Positions 1 to 8,569 of a stretch of DNA of 64,000 nucleotides are shown one piece after another (position 1 is the first letter of the stretch; each line of letters opens with the position of its first letter). This DNA is from Caldanaerovirga acetigignens (GTDB taxonomy: Bacteria > Bacillota > Thermosediminibacteria > Thermosediminibacterales > Thermosediminibacteraceae). The stretch spans positions 124,001-188,000 of the forward strand of contig NZ_FRCR01000004.1 in NCBI RefSeq assembly GCF_900142995.1, given 5' to 3'. A program made the position numbers and the translations under genes. The notes beneath the pieces are model-generated. The model was not told the origin of the DNA. It worked only from the letters and a program-made list of their open reading frames with translations, and made no database searches.

Positions 1-36
1 TTAACGGCTTTTTTGAACTTTTGCTAGCATAATTCT

Positions 37-54
37 ATTGCAAAAATTGTGCCA
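37..54 (-). promoter_or_regulatory. Sigma-54 (-24/-12) promoter firing off the left edge
   Basis: On the minus strand the bases read TGGCACAATTTTTGCAAT. This is the RpoN consensus TGGCAC-N5-TTGCA, with GG and GC exactly ten bases apart. It points left, so it drives a gene outside the window, just downstream of the PrpR-type activator gene. That activator is the obvious candidate controller. An inverted repeat, TTTCAT-T-ATGAAA, at 110-122 lies about 60 bases upstream and could be part of an activator site. Confidence 0.8.
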
Positions 55-167
55 TTTAAAAAAACCTCTGTTTCTTTCGCAGGAGATTGCCATTAATAAA
101 CTATTTTTATTTCATTATGAAAATTATATTATTTAAAAATGAAATTCTCATTTCAAATTTTAAATAT

Positions 168-2117
168 TCAAAGGTTGATGTTTAATTGCTTTATCTTCCT
201 CCAAAGAGTCGTTGTACTTATCCCCAAAATCTTTGCTGCTTTCTTCTTGTTTCCATTAACTTCTCTCAGCACTTTTACAATGTACTCCTTTTGCATTTTA
301 TCCAAAACGCCTTCCTCGAGGTCGGGATCTCGCAGGAAATGGTTGTTTATTTTGTCTATTGTGCTATATTGCTCTATATTCTGGTTATACTGCTCAATTT
401 TTAATATTTCAATCAGATGGTCTTCACTTATTAACTCTCCGTCCACCGTCAATACTAGCCTCTCAATTACATTTTGTAGTTCTCTTATATTCCCAGGCCA
501 AGTATACTCAGAAAATGTAGCCATAGCCCCTGGTGTCACTCTTTTATGACTTAAACCATATTTTGCGCAAAATCTCGATATGAAATGGTTTACAAGCAAC
601 GGTATATCTTCCTTCCTTTCTCTGAGCGGCGGCATCTTTATGTTTATTACGTTCAACCTATAATATAAATCTTCTCTGAATTTTCCTTCCTGCACGTATT
701 TCATTAAGTCTTTGTTTGTCGCAGCTATGATCCTTATATTTACCGGAATTACCTTGTCATCTCCTATCCTCGATATTTCTTTTTCCTGGATTACCCGCAA
801 AAGATGTGCCTGAAGGTCCAACGGTATATCAGCAATTTCATCCAAGAATATGGTCCCCGTATGGGCTAACTCGAAAAGCCCGGGTTTTCCTCCCTTTTTC
901 GCTCCGGTAAAGGCTCCGTCAGCATAGCCAAATAGTTCGCTTTCCAGCAAACTCTGAGGGAGAGAGGCACAGTTTACCGCAATAAAAGGTCCATTCCTCC
1001 TTAAGCTCTCGTTGTGGATGCTCTGCGCCATCAGCTCTTTCCCCGTGCCAGATTCTCCAGTTATCAGAACAGTAGTATCCACCTTTGCTATTTTTTTTGC
1101 CATCTCGATAATTCCCATCATCTTTCGATTGTTAGTCAACATGTCCGAAAACGAATATTTCGCTACATACCCCTTGCTGTAAATTTCTTTTCTTATCTTT
1201 TTTTCCAATTCTTCTATTTTAGAAACATCCTCAAACGAAAGTAAGCTTCCTATCATCTTATGGTCCATATATAAAGGCACGTAATTGAATATGACCTTTG
1301 TATTGTTTATCTGGTCGTATTCCGCGCGGGTCTCCATCTTTTTCTTTATCGAGTCGTAAATGTTCATTGTGTGCTTTACGTATTTGAAAATATTTTCTCC
1401 AATTATTTCGTCATAAGATATTCCCAATATCCTCACAGCAGCAGGGCTGACATACTTGACTTTGTCCTGTTCATCCATCAATATAATGCCTTCATTGCTG
1501 TACTCGGCAATAGTCTTAAGCTGCATCCTCTCTTTGTCGAGTTCATAAATTATCCTGGCAATTCTCATGCCCTCAAGGATTGCTTTTTTTATCGCCCCCT
1601 TCCCGCTTCCAAGCAATATGCCTTTTAACCCTAAGGCCTCCGCCGCTCTCACCACTTTATTGCCGCCGAGGAACGTCTTTATCCCGAACCTCTTATAAAG
1701 TTCTATTATTCTCTCTTCTATCTCTTCGCGGCTCTGAATCTCCGAAAAATATATCCTGTAGCCCATCAAATTATCAACTTCTTCGATTTCCTGGATTAAA
1801 TTTTTATATCCTATCACGCCTACATCGACGTCTTTTTCTTTTATCTTCGCCAATGTTGAGGCTAAGTCGCTAAAAGTTATTGGTATCGGGACAACGGTAA
1901 CCTCCAGTTCCTTTTCTATAATTTGGGCTGTCCCCCCCCTGCTTATTATCACCCGACATCCTTCCGAGAGAACCCTTTTTGCAATCCTCAACCCTTCTTC
2001 CAAATTCCCTTCGTATATCCTGACTATATCTTCATAGCCTTTGCACACTTTTTCGGCAAGTTCAGCTATATATGAGTTGGGTGCAATAAGCGAAATCTTT
2101 CCCCTCAGTTCCTCCAT
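168..2117 (-). CDS. Sigma-54-dependent transcriptional activator, PrpR/PAS type
   Basis: 649-residue enhancer-binding protein that would activate RpoN promoters. Domains in order: a PrpR N-terminal (PrpR_N) sensor domain, roughly residues 5-180, as in the propionate activator; a PAS domain at about 200-310; an AAA+ domain at about 330-565 with Walker A GESGTGKE, the sigma-54 contact loop GAFTGA and Walker B DEIADIPL; and a C-terminal Fis-type HTH (KKAAKILGISTTTLWRKIKQ). The ATG at 2117 is preferred over an upstream in-frame TTG at 2132 because GGAGG sits 8 bases before it. The gene is divergent from the dehydrogenase/fumarase/malic enzyme operon, and sigma-54 promoters occur on both sides, so it probably controls both units. 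The ligand is not visible; a C4 or sulfonated organic acid fits the target genes (inference). Confidence 0.93.
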   Translation of the reverse strand: MEELRGKISLIAPNSYIAELAEKVCKGYEDIVRIYEGNLEEGLRIAKRVLSEGCRVIISRGGTAQIIEKELEVTVVPIPITFSDLASTLAKIKEKDVDVGVIGYKNLIQEIEEVDNLMGYRIYFSEIQSREEIEERIIELYKRFGIKTFLGGNKVVRAAEALGLKGILLGSGKGAIKKAILEGMRIARIIYELDKERMQLKTIAEYSNEGIILMDEQDKVKYVSPAAVRILGISYDEIIGENIFKYVKHTMNIYDSIKKKMETRAEYDQINNTKVIFNYVPLYMDHKMIGSLLSFEDVSKIEELEKKIRKEIYSKGYVAKYSFSDMLTNNRKMMGIIEMAKKIAKVDTTVLITGESGTGKELMAQSIHNESLRRNGPFIAVNCASLPQSLLESELFGYADGAFTGAKKGGKPGLFELAHTGTIFLDEIADIPLDLQAHLLRVIQEKEISRIGDDKVIPVNIRIIAATNKDLMKYVQEGKFREDLYYRLNVINIKMPPLRERKEDIPLLVNHFISRFCAKYGLSHKRVTPGAMATFSEYTWPGNIRELQNVIERLVLTVDGELISEDHLIEILKIEQYNQNIEQYSTIDKINNHFLRDPDLEEGVLDKMQKEYIVKVLREVNGNKKKAAKILGISTTTLWRKIKQLNINL

Positions 2118-2142
2118 TTTCTTCACCTCCAAACACTTTGAT

Positions 2143-2186
2143 GTATTTCATTTTTAAATACTTATTTCATAATGTAATATTACATT
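2143..2186. promoter_or_regulatory. Palindromes in divergent control region, candidate activator sites
   Basis: A perfect 16-base palindrome AATGTAATATTACATT lies at 2171-2186. A looser inverted repeat, GTATTT-N7-AAATAC, lies at 2143-2161. They sit about 90-130 bases upstream of the -24 element at 2272, a usual distance for sigma-54 enhancer sites, and close to the start of the activator gene, so they could serve both activation and autoregulation. The assignment rests on symmetry and position only. Confidence 0.5.
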
Positions 2187-2271
2187 TTCAAAATTTTTCT
2201 CTCTATCTATTTATAAACACAAAACAATGCGGATTTCAAGTCTTGTCTTAAAAACTTAACAATTTACTCAA

Positions 2272-2288
2272 TTGGTACGATTCTTGCT
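2272..2288 (+). promoter_or_regulatory. Sigma-54 promoter of the dehydrogenase operon
   Basis: The bases read TTGGTACGATTCTTGCT. GG at 2274-2275 and GC at 2286-2287 are separated by exactly ten bases, matching TTGGCAC-N5-TTGC with one change. The predicted transcript would start near 2299, about 34 bases before the first gene. It stands next to a divergent gene for a sigma-54 activator. Confidence 0.8.
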
Positions 2289-2332
2289 ATTACCTCTGGA
2301 CAGAAGGACGACAGGAAAAAGGAGGTGAGTTT

Positions 2333-3376
2333 TTGAAGGAAGAAAGAATGCCGTTTTATGCTGTCAAGGAATTTGTAGCAGACATTTTTAAAAATGCAGG
2401 TCTAAACGCCGCTCATTCTGAAATTATAGCCGATTCTTTAATCTGCGCTGAAGCAAGGGGTATAAAGTCGCACGGCCTTGTGAGGGTCTCAACTTATGTA
2501 AGCAGAATGGAATGTGGAGCAACTAACAAGAATGCCAATTATAGGATCGAAAAAATAAAAGGCGCTGCTGCCCTCCTTGACGCCGATAACGGTTTCGGGC
2601 AGGTCGCAGCCTACTATGGTTCTAAATTAGCAGTGACATTAGCTAAAAGATACGGCACCGGCGTAGTCGGCATAAAAAACTCTAACCATTTTGGAATAGC
2701 CTCTTATTATGCCATGCTCATATCTGATAACGACATGATAGGAATCGTCTCAACAAATTCTTCGCCTGCCATTGCACCTTTTGGAAGCTATATTCCACTG
2801 CTCGGCACCAATCCCCTTGCAGTATCAATACCATCTAAAACCAAAAAGCCCATCGTGCTGGACATGTCTGCATCTGTAGTCGCTCGAGGTAAAATACGCC
2901 TCGCTAAACTCAAGAACGAAAAGATACCGATCGGATGGGCTTTAGATCCCTATGGCAAGGACACAGACGATCCAGACCTGGCGCTGAAGGGAAGCCTTCT
3001 GCCCATCGGCGGTCCGAAAGGCTCAGGGCTTTCCCTGGTAATAGACCTGATATGCGGCGTATTAACCGGTTCTTCCTTTACGGGAGAAGTAAAAAATGTC
3101 ACTGATATGAGCGGTCCTTCCAAGACGGGTCACATAATAATGGCACTGGACATCAGCTGTTTCAATGACGTAAACAAATTCAAAAGAGACATAGACAGGG
3201 TTATAAAAAAGATAAAATCATTACCTTCAGTAAATAACTCAGAAATCTTTCTGCCTGGCGAGATAGAAAACAACGCCGAAGAAAAGGCAAAAAGCGAAGG
3301 CATAATCCTTGACCCCAAAGTAAGGGAAGAATTGAATAAACTTGCTGATAAATACAATTTAAATAAAATTTTATAA
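2333..3376 (+). CDS. Ldh-family malate/L-lactate/sulfolactate dehydrogenase
   Basis: 347-residue NAD(P)-dependent 2-hydroxyacid dehydrogenase of the LDH2/MDG family, which includes malate, (2R)-3-sulfolactate and ureidoglycolate dehydrogenases. Family hallmarks are the N-terminal RGIKSHGLVR motif, the NSNHFGIASYYA segment with the catalytic-type histidine, the LLGTNPLAVSIP strand, and the PIGGPKGSGLSLVIDL nucleotide-binding region. The length is normal. Start is TTG at 2333, 7 bases after GGAGG; an ATG at 2348 has no comparable site. It is the first gene after the sigma-54 promoter and is followed 20 bases later by the unknown TIM-barrel-like gene. Exact substrate cannot be read from sequence; malate fits the fumarase and malic enzyme downstream. 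Confidence 0.85.
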   Translation: MKEERMPFYAVKEFVADIFKNAGLNAAHSEIIADSLICAEARGIKSHGLVRVSTYVSRMECGATNKNANYRIEKIKGAAALLDADNGFGQVAAYYGSKLAVTLAKRYGTGVVGIKNSNHFGIASYYAMLISDNDMIGIVSTNSSPAIAPFGSYIPLLGTNPLAVSIPSKTKKPIVLDMSASVVARGKIRLAKLKNEKIPIGWALDPYGKDTDDPDLALKGSLLPIGGPKGSGLSLVIDLICGVLTGSSFTGEVKNVTDMSGPSKTGHIIMALDISCFNDVNKFKRDIDRVIKKIKSLPSVNNSEIFLPGEIENNAEEKAKSEGIILDPKVREELNKLADKYNLNKIL

Positions 3377-3396
3377 AATGTAAGGAGGATTTAAAA

Positions 3397-4308
3397 ATGT
3401 TTGACAAGACAAGAGAATTTATGAAAAAATTAGGTTTGCCCGAAGGAGACCTCTACAACTTACCCACCTCAACCAAAAAGTTCCCCGATGGCGCAGACTA
3501 CAGGTTGGAGGTCCCCACTGTAAACAGCGCTGCTGCTTTTAAAGCGCTCATGGAAGAAGCCGAAAGGCTTGGCATTACCATCAACCGGGTAGACGAAACT
3601 TATGGATGCTTCCGCCACACCCTCGAAGAACTCAAAGAATACATCGCCATAGCCAAGTACTACAGGGTAGAGCTCAACATCTCTGTAGGCCCGAGGGCAA
3701 CTTACGACACAAGCGCTACAAGGCTCAGCCAGCAGGGCGTGAGAATAGGATACAGGCTGCGCGGCATGGAACAGATAGTAAGGGCTGTTGAAGACGTAAA
3801 ACGCATCGCTGAAGTTGGCGGCAGAGGAGTGCTCGTATACGACGAAGGATTGCTCTGGGTCCTCAACGAAATGCGGAAGGCCGGAGAATTACCCAAAAAT
3901 ATGCACTTCAAGATGTCAGCCCACGCTGGCCATGGAAACCCGGCAAGCTTCAAGCTCCTCGCCAGCCTCGGCGCAGATTCCATCAACCCTGTGAGAGACA
4001 TGACGCTGCCCATGATCGCAGCCCTGAGAGCTGCCGTGGATGTACCCATCGATGTCCATACGGACAATCCTCCGGGATCCGGCGGATTTATAAGAGTCTA
4101 TGAAGCTCCCGAAATGGTCCGCATAGGCGCTCCTATCCACCTCAAGACCGGAAACTCCGTCGTTTCTGGCCACGGAGAGTTAACAACCGCAGAAAATGGC
4201 AGGGCTATGGCCAAACAGGCGGCTATTGTAAAAGAAATGGTGGAGAAGTACTATCCGCAGGCCGTCCAGAGCAAAGCTGGCACACCCGATATGGCAATCC
4301 CAGAATAA
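3397..4308 (+). CDS. Conserved TIM-barrel-like protein of unknown function (U32 peptidase-like?)
   Basis: 303-residue soluble protein starting at ATG 3397 behind AAGGAGG. I do not recognise a firm function. Its secondary-structure pattern (alternating strands and helices with conserved turns such as NISVGPRATYDTSA, MSAHAGHG, LGADSINPVRDMTLP, VPIDVHTDNPPGSGG and APIHLKTGNS) suggests a TIM barrel. Similar proteins are, as far as I recall, sometimes labelled U32-family peptidase, but the usual U32 signature is not evident. Histidine and aspartate clusters (AHAGHG, DVHTD) could form a metal or substrate site. It is sandwiched between a 2-hydroxyacid dehydrogenase and fumarase in a sigma-54 operon, so a role in organic-acid conversion is more likely than proteolysis (inference). 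Confidence 0.6.
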   Translation: MFDKTREFMKKLGLPEGDLYNLPTSTKKFPDGADYRLEVPTVNSAAAFKALMEEAERLGITINRVDETYGCFRHTLEELKEYIAIAKYYRVELNISVGPRATYDTSATRLSQQGVRIGYRLRGMEQIVRAVEDVKRIAEVGGRGVLVYDEGLLWVLNEMRKAGELPKNMHFKMSAHAGHGNPASFKLLASLGADSINPVRDMTLPMIAALRAAVDVPIDVHTDNPPGSGGFIRVYEAPEMVRIGAPIHLKTGNSVVSGHGELTTAENGRAMAKQAAIVKEMVEKYYPQAVQSKAGTPDMAIPE

Positions 4309-4330
4309 ATTATTAAGAATGCTCTAAATT

Positions 4331-4376
4331 GCCCCTACTATTTATTTAGTAGGGGCGTGAATTTATTTTATTTCAC
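4331..4376 (+). terminator. Intercistronic hairpins after the TIM-barrel gene
   Basis: GCCCCTACT at 4331-4339 pairs perfectly with AGTAGGGGC at 4348-4356. It is followed by a second, weaker hairpin, GTGAA...TTCAC, at 4357-4376, and by T-rich but broken sequence. It may be a partial terminator or a processing/stability hairpin between the sigma-54-driven pair and the fumarase genes, which have their own predicted promoter just downstream. Confidence 0.55.
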
Positions 4377-4400
4377 ATTCCCTATACTTTCTGATATACT
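4372..4400 (+). promoter_or_regulatory. Predicted sigma-A promoter for fumarase/malic enzyme
   Basis: TTCACA at 4372-4377, a 17-base spacer, and TATACT at 4395-4400, each one mismatch from consensus, 35 bases before the fumarase alpha start. This would allow fumarase and malic enzyme to be expressed without the sigma-54 promoter. Confidence 0.55.
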
Positions 4401-4434
4401 CGAAAGTAAAAACAAATAAAAAGGGGGTAACAAA

Positions 4435-5280
4435 ATGCGGGAAGTTCACGTCGATGAGATTATCGCTGCAGTCGAAAAACTGTGTATCGAAGCCAATATT
4501 AAACTTCCTGAAGACGTTAAATCTGCTTTAAACAAAGCAGTAGAAAAAGAAAGCTCTCCTCTGGGCAGGGAAATATTACACGATATTATAAAGAACTACC
4601 AAATCGCTGAAGAAAAGGACCTAGCAATATGCCAGGATACGGGATTTGCAGTATTTTTCGTGAGGCTCGGGCAAGATGTAAGGATTATAGGCGGCAATTT
4701 CAACGAAGCCATCAACGAGGGAGTCCGCAGGGGCTATAAAAATGGGTATTTGAGAAAATCCATAGTAAATGACCCGCTCATTTACAGGAAAAATACGGGA
4801 GACAATACTCCGGCTATAATTCACCTCGAGATAGTTCCGGGCGATAAGATTCAAATAACTTTTGCTCCAAAAGGCGGCGGAAGCGAAAATATGAGCGCCC
4901 TTAGAATGCTAAAGCCATCCGATGGAGTAGACGGCCTAAAGAAATTTGTGTTAGAAACAGTAAGACAGGCCGGCCCCAATCCGTGCCCACCTATAATTGT
5001 TGGCGTAGGCATCGGTGGGACTATCGAAGTGGCTACATTAATAGCAAAAAAAGCTCTGCTCAGGCCAATCGGCGAACATCATCCCATGCCTGAAATAGCT
5101 GAACTGGAAAAGGAATTGCTAGAGGAAGTAAACAAACTGGGAATAGGGCCTCAAGGTTTTGGAGGCAAAACCACTGCCCTTGCTGTCAACATAGAGACCT
5201 TTCCGGCCCACATTGCAAGTCTTCCCGTAGCCATAAATATACAGTGCCACGTGGCAAGACATAAAGAAGTTGAAATTTAG
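4435..5280 (+). CDS. fumA: Fumarate hydratase class I, alpha subunit
   Basis: 281-residue alpha subunit of the oxygen-sensitive two-subunit [4Fe-4S] fumarase (or L(+)-tartrate dehydratase family), which interconverts fumarate and malate. The three cysteines expected to hold the cluster are visible in AICQDTG (about residue 66), GPNPCPP (about 184) and NIQCHVARH (about 273). The length is that of a separate alpha subunit, not the fused enzyme. The ATG at 4435 follows AAGGGGG. The beta subunit begins 20 bases downstream, and malic enzyme follows. A tartrate dehydratase cannot be excluded from sequence, but the malic enzyme context favours fumarase. Confidence 0.92.
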   Translation: MREVHVDEIIAAVEKLCIEANIKLPEDVKSALNKAVEKESSPLGREILHDIIKNYQIAEEKDLAICQDTGFAVFFVRLGQDVRIIGGNFNEAINEGVRRGYKNGYLRKSIVNDPLIYRKNTGDNTPAIIHLEIVPGDKIQITFAPKGGGSENMSALRMLKPSDGVDGLKKFVLETVRQAGPNPCPPIIVGVGIGGTIEVATLIAKKALLRPIGEHHPMPEIAELEKELLEEVNKLGIGPQGFGGKTTALAVNIETFPAHIASLPVAINIQCHVARHKEVEI

Positions 5281-5300
5281 TATTCAGGAGGTGAAAGTTA

Positions 5301-5852
5301 ATGATAAAGCACATAACTACCCCCTTAACTCCGGAAATTATAAGCTCCCTTCAGGCGGGAGATAAAGTGTCAATAAGCGGCATAATTTACTCAGCAAGAG
5401 ACGCTGCCCATAAGCGGCTTTCCGAAATGATAAAAAAAGGCGAAAAACTCCCCATAGAATTAGAAGGACAGATAATATATTACGTTGGCCCATGCCCTGC
5501 AAAGCCGGGAACCGTGATAGGCTCTGCTGGCCCCACAACCAGCGGCAGAATGGACGCTTACACACCCCTTCTCCTGGAAAAAGGCCTGAAAGGCATGATA
5601 GGCAAAGGCTTCAGGTCCAAAGAAGTGGTCGATGCCATAGTCAAATACGGTGCGGTTTATTTCGGTGCAATAGGCGGTGCAGGGGCGCTTCTTGCGGACT
5701 CCATAAAAGATTCTAAGATTGTTGCTTTTGAGGACCTGGGCCCTGAGGCCATATACGAATTCAAAGTTGAAAACTTCCCCGCTATTGTCATTATAGACAA
5801 AGAGGGGGATGACCTATATAAAATCGGCGTCGAAAAATACAGGGAAATTTAA
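5301..5852 (+). CDS. fumB: Fumarate hydratase class I, beta subunit
   Basis: 183-residue beta subunit (Fumerase_C family, swivelling domain) that pairs with the preceding alpha subunit. Typical motifs are YVGPCPAKPG, IGSAGPTTSGRMD, GMIGKG and AIGGAGALLA. Start is ATG 5301, 9 bases after GGAGG. The stop lies 20 bases before the malic enzyme start, so the three genes are very probably co-translated from one mRNA. Confidence 0.92.
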   Translation: MIKHITTPLTPEIISSLQAGDKVSISGIIYSARDAAHKRLSEMIKKGEKLPIELEGQIIYYVGPCPAKPGTVIGSAGPTTSGRMDAYTPLLLEKGLKGMIGKGFRSKEVVDAIVKYGAVYFGAIGGAGALLADSIKDSKIVAFEDLGPEAIYEFKVENFPAIVIIDKEGDDLYKIGVEKYREI

Positions 5853-5871
5853 ATTTAAAGGAGGTCTCACG

Positions 5872-7119
5872 ATGTCGCTGAGAGAAGATGCATTAAAACT
5901 TCATTTTGAAAACAAAGGAAAAATTGAAGTAATAAGCAAAGTGCCGGTGAGCAGCAAGGAAGACCTCAGCCTAGCTTACACTCCCGGCGTTGCCGAACCG
6001 TGCAAGGAAATTTTTCAAGACCCTGAAAAGATATATGACTATACAGCAAAAGGAAACATGGTCGCCGTAGTAACCGACGGCACCGCAGTCCTGGGTCTGG
6101 GGAAAATAGGGGCAAAGGCCGCACTTCCGGTAATGGAAGGAAAAGCTGTTCTCTTTAAATGCTTTGCCGGCGTGGACGCCTTCCCGATTTGCATAGATTC
6201 TACAGATATTGACACAATCGTCGAGACCGTAAAACTCATCGAACCAGTTTTCGGAGGAATCAACCTGGAAGACGTTGCGGCTCCTTCCTGCTTTGAAATA
6301 GAAAGGCGCTTAAAAGAGTGCCTTTCCATCCCGGTATTTCACGACGACCAGCACGGCACGGCCATAATAACGTTATCAGCCCTTTTAAACGCTTTAAAAT
6401 TGGTAAAGAAAGACATCAGCGAAATAACAGTAGTCATAAACGGAGCCGGTGCTGCCGGCATCGCCATTGCAAAAATTCTGTTGAAGGCAGGAGTAAAAGA
6501 CATTCTGCTCTGTGACCGCGAAGGAATTATATATGAAGGTAGAAAAGAGGGCATGAACTGGGCAAAAGAAGAAATGGCAAAATTGACAAACAAAGAAAAA
6601 CGTTCCGGGAAACTTGCCGATGCATTGGTAGACGCCGACGTATTTATAGGAGTTTCGTCAGCCAACATCGTAAGCAAAGAAATGGTAAAGAGCATGAAAA
6701 AAGACCCCATAATTTTCGCAATGGCAAACCCGGTACCGGAAATAAACCCGAAAGATGCCTTTGAAGCTGGAGCGAAAATAGTAGGAACTGGCAGGTCTGA
6801 CTACCCCAACCAGATAAACAACGTCCTCGCATTCCCCGGCGTTTTCAGAGGCGCCCTTGACGTCATGGCAAGAGACATTAATGACGACATGAAATTGGCG
6901 GCCGCTTATGCCCTGGCAGATATTATTCCTTCCAGTGAATTAAAAGAAGATTATATAATTCCCAAGCCTTTCGACCCAAGAGTGGCACCGACAGTTGCAA
7001 AAGCGGTCGCAAAAGCCGCTATAGAGTGCAATGTAGCACGAAAGAAAGTCGATCCGGAAGAAATAGAAAAGAGAACAATAGAATTAGTCAAAAAAGCAAA
7101 TTCTTATTTTGGCAAATAG
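5872..7119 (+). CDS. NAD(P)-dependent malic enzyme (malate to pyruvate + CO2)
   Basis: 415-residue malic enzyme of the short prokaryotic type. The N-terminal domain carries LAYTPGVAEPC with the catalytic tyrosine, then GNMVAVVTDGTAVLGLGKIG and the metal-site VFHDDQHGTA. The C-terminal Rossmann domain has VINGAGAAGIAIAKIL. The ATG at 5872 is chosen because GGAGG lies just upstream; the reading frame is open further back to 5809 but without a good site. Together with fumarase it converts fumarate to malate to pyruvate. An intrinsic terminator follows. Confidence 0.95.
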   Translation: MSLREDALKLHFENKGKIEVISKVPVSSKEDLSLAYTPGVAEPCKEIFQDPEKIYDYTAKGNMVAVVTDGTAVLGLGKIGAKAALPVMEGKAVLFKCFAGVDAFPICIDSTDIDTIVETVKLIEPVFGGINLEDVAAPSCFEIERRLKECLSIPVFHDDQHGTAIITLSALLNALKLVKKDISEITVVINGAGAAGIAIAKILLKAGVKDILLCDREGIIYEGRKEGMNWAKEEMAKLTNKEKRSGKLADALVDADVFIGVSSANIVSKEMVKSMKKDPIIFAMANPVPEINPKDAFEAGAKIVGTGRSDYPNQINNVLAFPGVFRGALDVMARDINDDMKLAAAYALADIIPSSELKEDYIIPKPFDPRVAPTVAKAVAKAAIECNVARKKVDPEEIEKRTIELVKKANSYFGK

Positions 7120-7148
7120 AAAAATCAAGTTTTAAATCTTTAAAAAAA

Positions 7149-7179
7149 GCGTCAACCACTTTTAGGTTGGCGCCTTTTT
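7149..7179 (+). terminator. Intrinsic terminator of the fumarase/malic enzyme operon
   Basis: GCGTCAACC (7149-7157) pairs with GGTTGGCGC (7165-7173) with one G-T wobble. It is followed within two bases by TTTTT and ends the plus-strand operon. Confidence 0.85.
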
Positions 7180-7267
7180 AATGTGCAAAAATACTCTTTT
7201 TAGGCAGCATTTTTGATTTTCCCCTGCCAAAAAAGAGCGCTAAACAGTGGCGATTAAAAATAAATTT

Positions 7268-8569
7268 TTATTTCATCATGCTTGGCAGGAAGGTCGCAAG
7301 CTGCGGGAAGATTATTATAATGATGCTGGAAATAATGAGAGTTATCCAGAATGGAGTAACTCCTCGGAATACCTTCCCGACCGGCACTTTTGTAATATTT
7401 GCAGTTATCAAACTTATAACCCCTATTGGTGGCGTTAAAAGACCAATATTCAGCATCAATATTGTAAGCACCGCAAACCATATTCCATCGAATCCTAACG
7501 ACCTTATAATGGGATATATTATCGGCGTCATTATCACGAGTATTGCCATACCATCCATTATAGTCCCCAAGAACAGGTATATCAAAAATATTATTGAAAG
7601 TATTACATATCTATTAAGATCTAAACCTGTAATAAATTGGGTCAGATTAAGGGGAAGCCTGCTTAATGTTATAAAACGTCCGAACATAAGCCCCCCTACC
7701 AAAACGAAGAACGTCATGGCATTAACCCTAGCCGAATGATTCATAGCTTTCTTAAATGTCTCCCAGTTCATTTTCTTGAGCAAGACCAGTATAACCAGTG
7801 CGAGAAATGCACCTACGGCTCCACCTTCCGTAGGGGTAAATACCCCGACATATATGCCGCCAATACTTATCAGGAAAATAGTGGGTATGATCCACGCCTC
7901 TTTTATCAAATCCCAAGTAAGGGGAGTCTTTTCCCTTTCAATCGAAATAGGTGCAAGCTTAGGATTTCTTAAGGCCAGAACATACGCAGTTATCATAAGC
8001 AATATAGCAGTTAAAATACCCGGTATGATGCCCGCAATCAAACATCCTCCTATCGTTTCTTCGGTCAGCGCCCCGTACATTACCATTGTTGAGCTTGGCG
8101 GTATCAAAATTCCGAGCGTCCCTCCAACTGCAGCGCATCCCGCTGCAAAGCCTTCGTCATAATTATACCTCTTCATCTCCTCTACAGATACGCTGGCTAT
8201 AGTAGTGGTTGTAGCAACTACCGACCCGCAAACTGCTGCAAAAAGGGCACTCGCACCTATCGTTGCCATCGCTAGGCCAGCCCTTACCTTACCTAAAATC
8301 GCATCGAAGAGCTTATACAGCGTGCTTCCCATTCCGGCATAAGATAGGAAAAAGCCCATCATTACAAAAAGCGGTATCACGCTGAGGGAATATATCTTGG
8401 AATTTGCAAACGCATCGGCACCCAACTTTGCCAGAGCAGCCTGAGGCGAAACCAGTATGCTAGTACCGACTATAGAAACGGCCATCATCGCAATCGCCAA
8501 AGGCACTCTCATGGATATCAAAATAAGCATTACTACAACGCCCAATACTCCAACCATTTCCGGACTCAT
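7268..8569 (-). CDS. dctM: TRAP transporter large permease (DctM)
   Basis: 433-residue integral membrane protein of the TRAP DctM family, about 12 transmembrane segments. Typical stretches include the N-terminal VPLAIAMMAVS, the GASALFAAVCGSVVATTTTIASV re-entrant-like region and the C-terminal GLLTPPIGV. It forms the Na+-coupled channel with DctQ and the binding protein DctP. The start ATG overlaps the dctQ stop by ATGA, so the two are translationally coupled. Gene order on the minus strand is dctP-dctQ-dctM. Substrate is unknown; the fumarase/malic enzyme operon that converges on it suggests a C4 or related acid (inference). Confidence 0.95.
   Translation of the reverse strand: MSPEMVGVLGVVVMLILISMRVPLAIAMMAVSIVGTSILVSPQAALAKLGADAFANSKIYSLSVIPLFVMMGFFLSYAGMGSTLYKLFDAILGKVRAGLAMATIGASALFAAVCGSVVATTTTIASVSVEEMKRYNYDEGFAAGCAAVGGTLGILIPPSSTMVMYGALTEETIGGCLIAGIIPGILTAILLMITAYVLALRNPKLAPISIEREKTPLTWDLIKEAWIIPTIFLISIGGIYVGVFTPTEGGAVGAFLALVILVLLKKMNWETFKKAMNHSARVNAMTFFVLVGGLMFGRFITLSRLPLNLTQFITGLDLNRYVILSIIFLIYLFLGTIMDGMAILVIMTPIIYPIIRSLGFDGIWFAVLTILMLNIGLLTPPIGVISLITANITKVPVGKVFRGVTPFWITLIISSIIIIIFPQLATFLPSMMK

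Noticed and set aside
139-549. Plus-strand 136-codon frame at the left end
   Set aside because: Antisense to the sigma-54 activator's HTH and AAA+ region; no start signal.
7181-7267. Terminator for the dctM side (GGCAG...CTGCC)
   Set aside because: Only a 5-bp stem with a long loop and no convincing T run on the minus strand.
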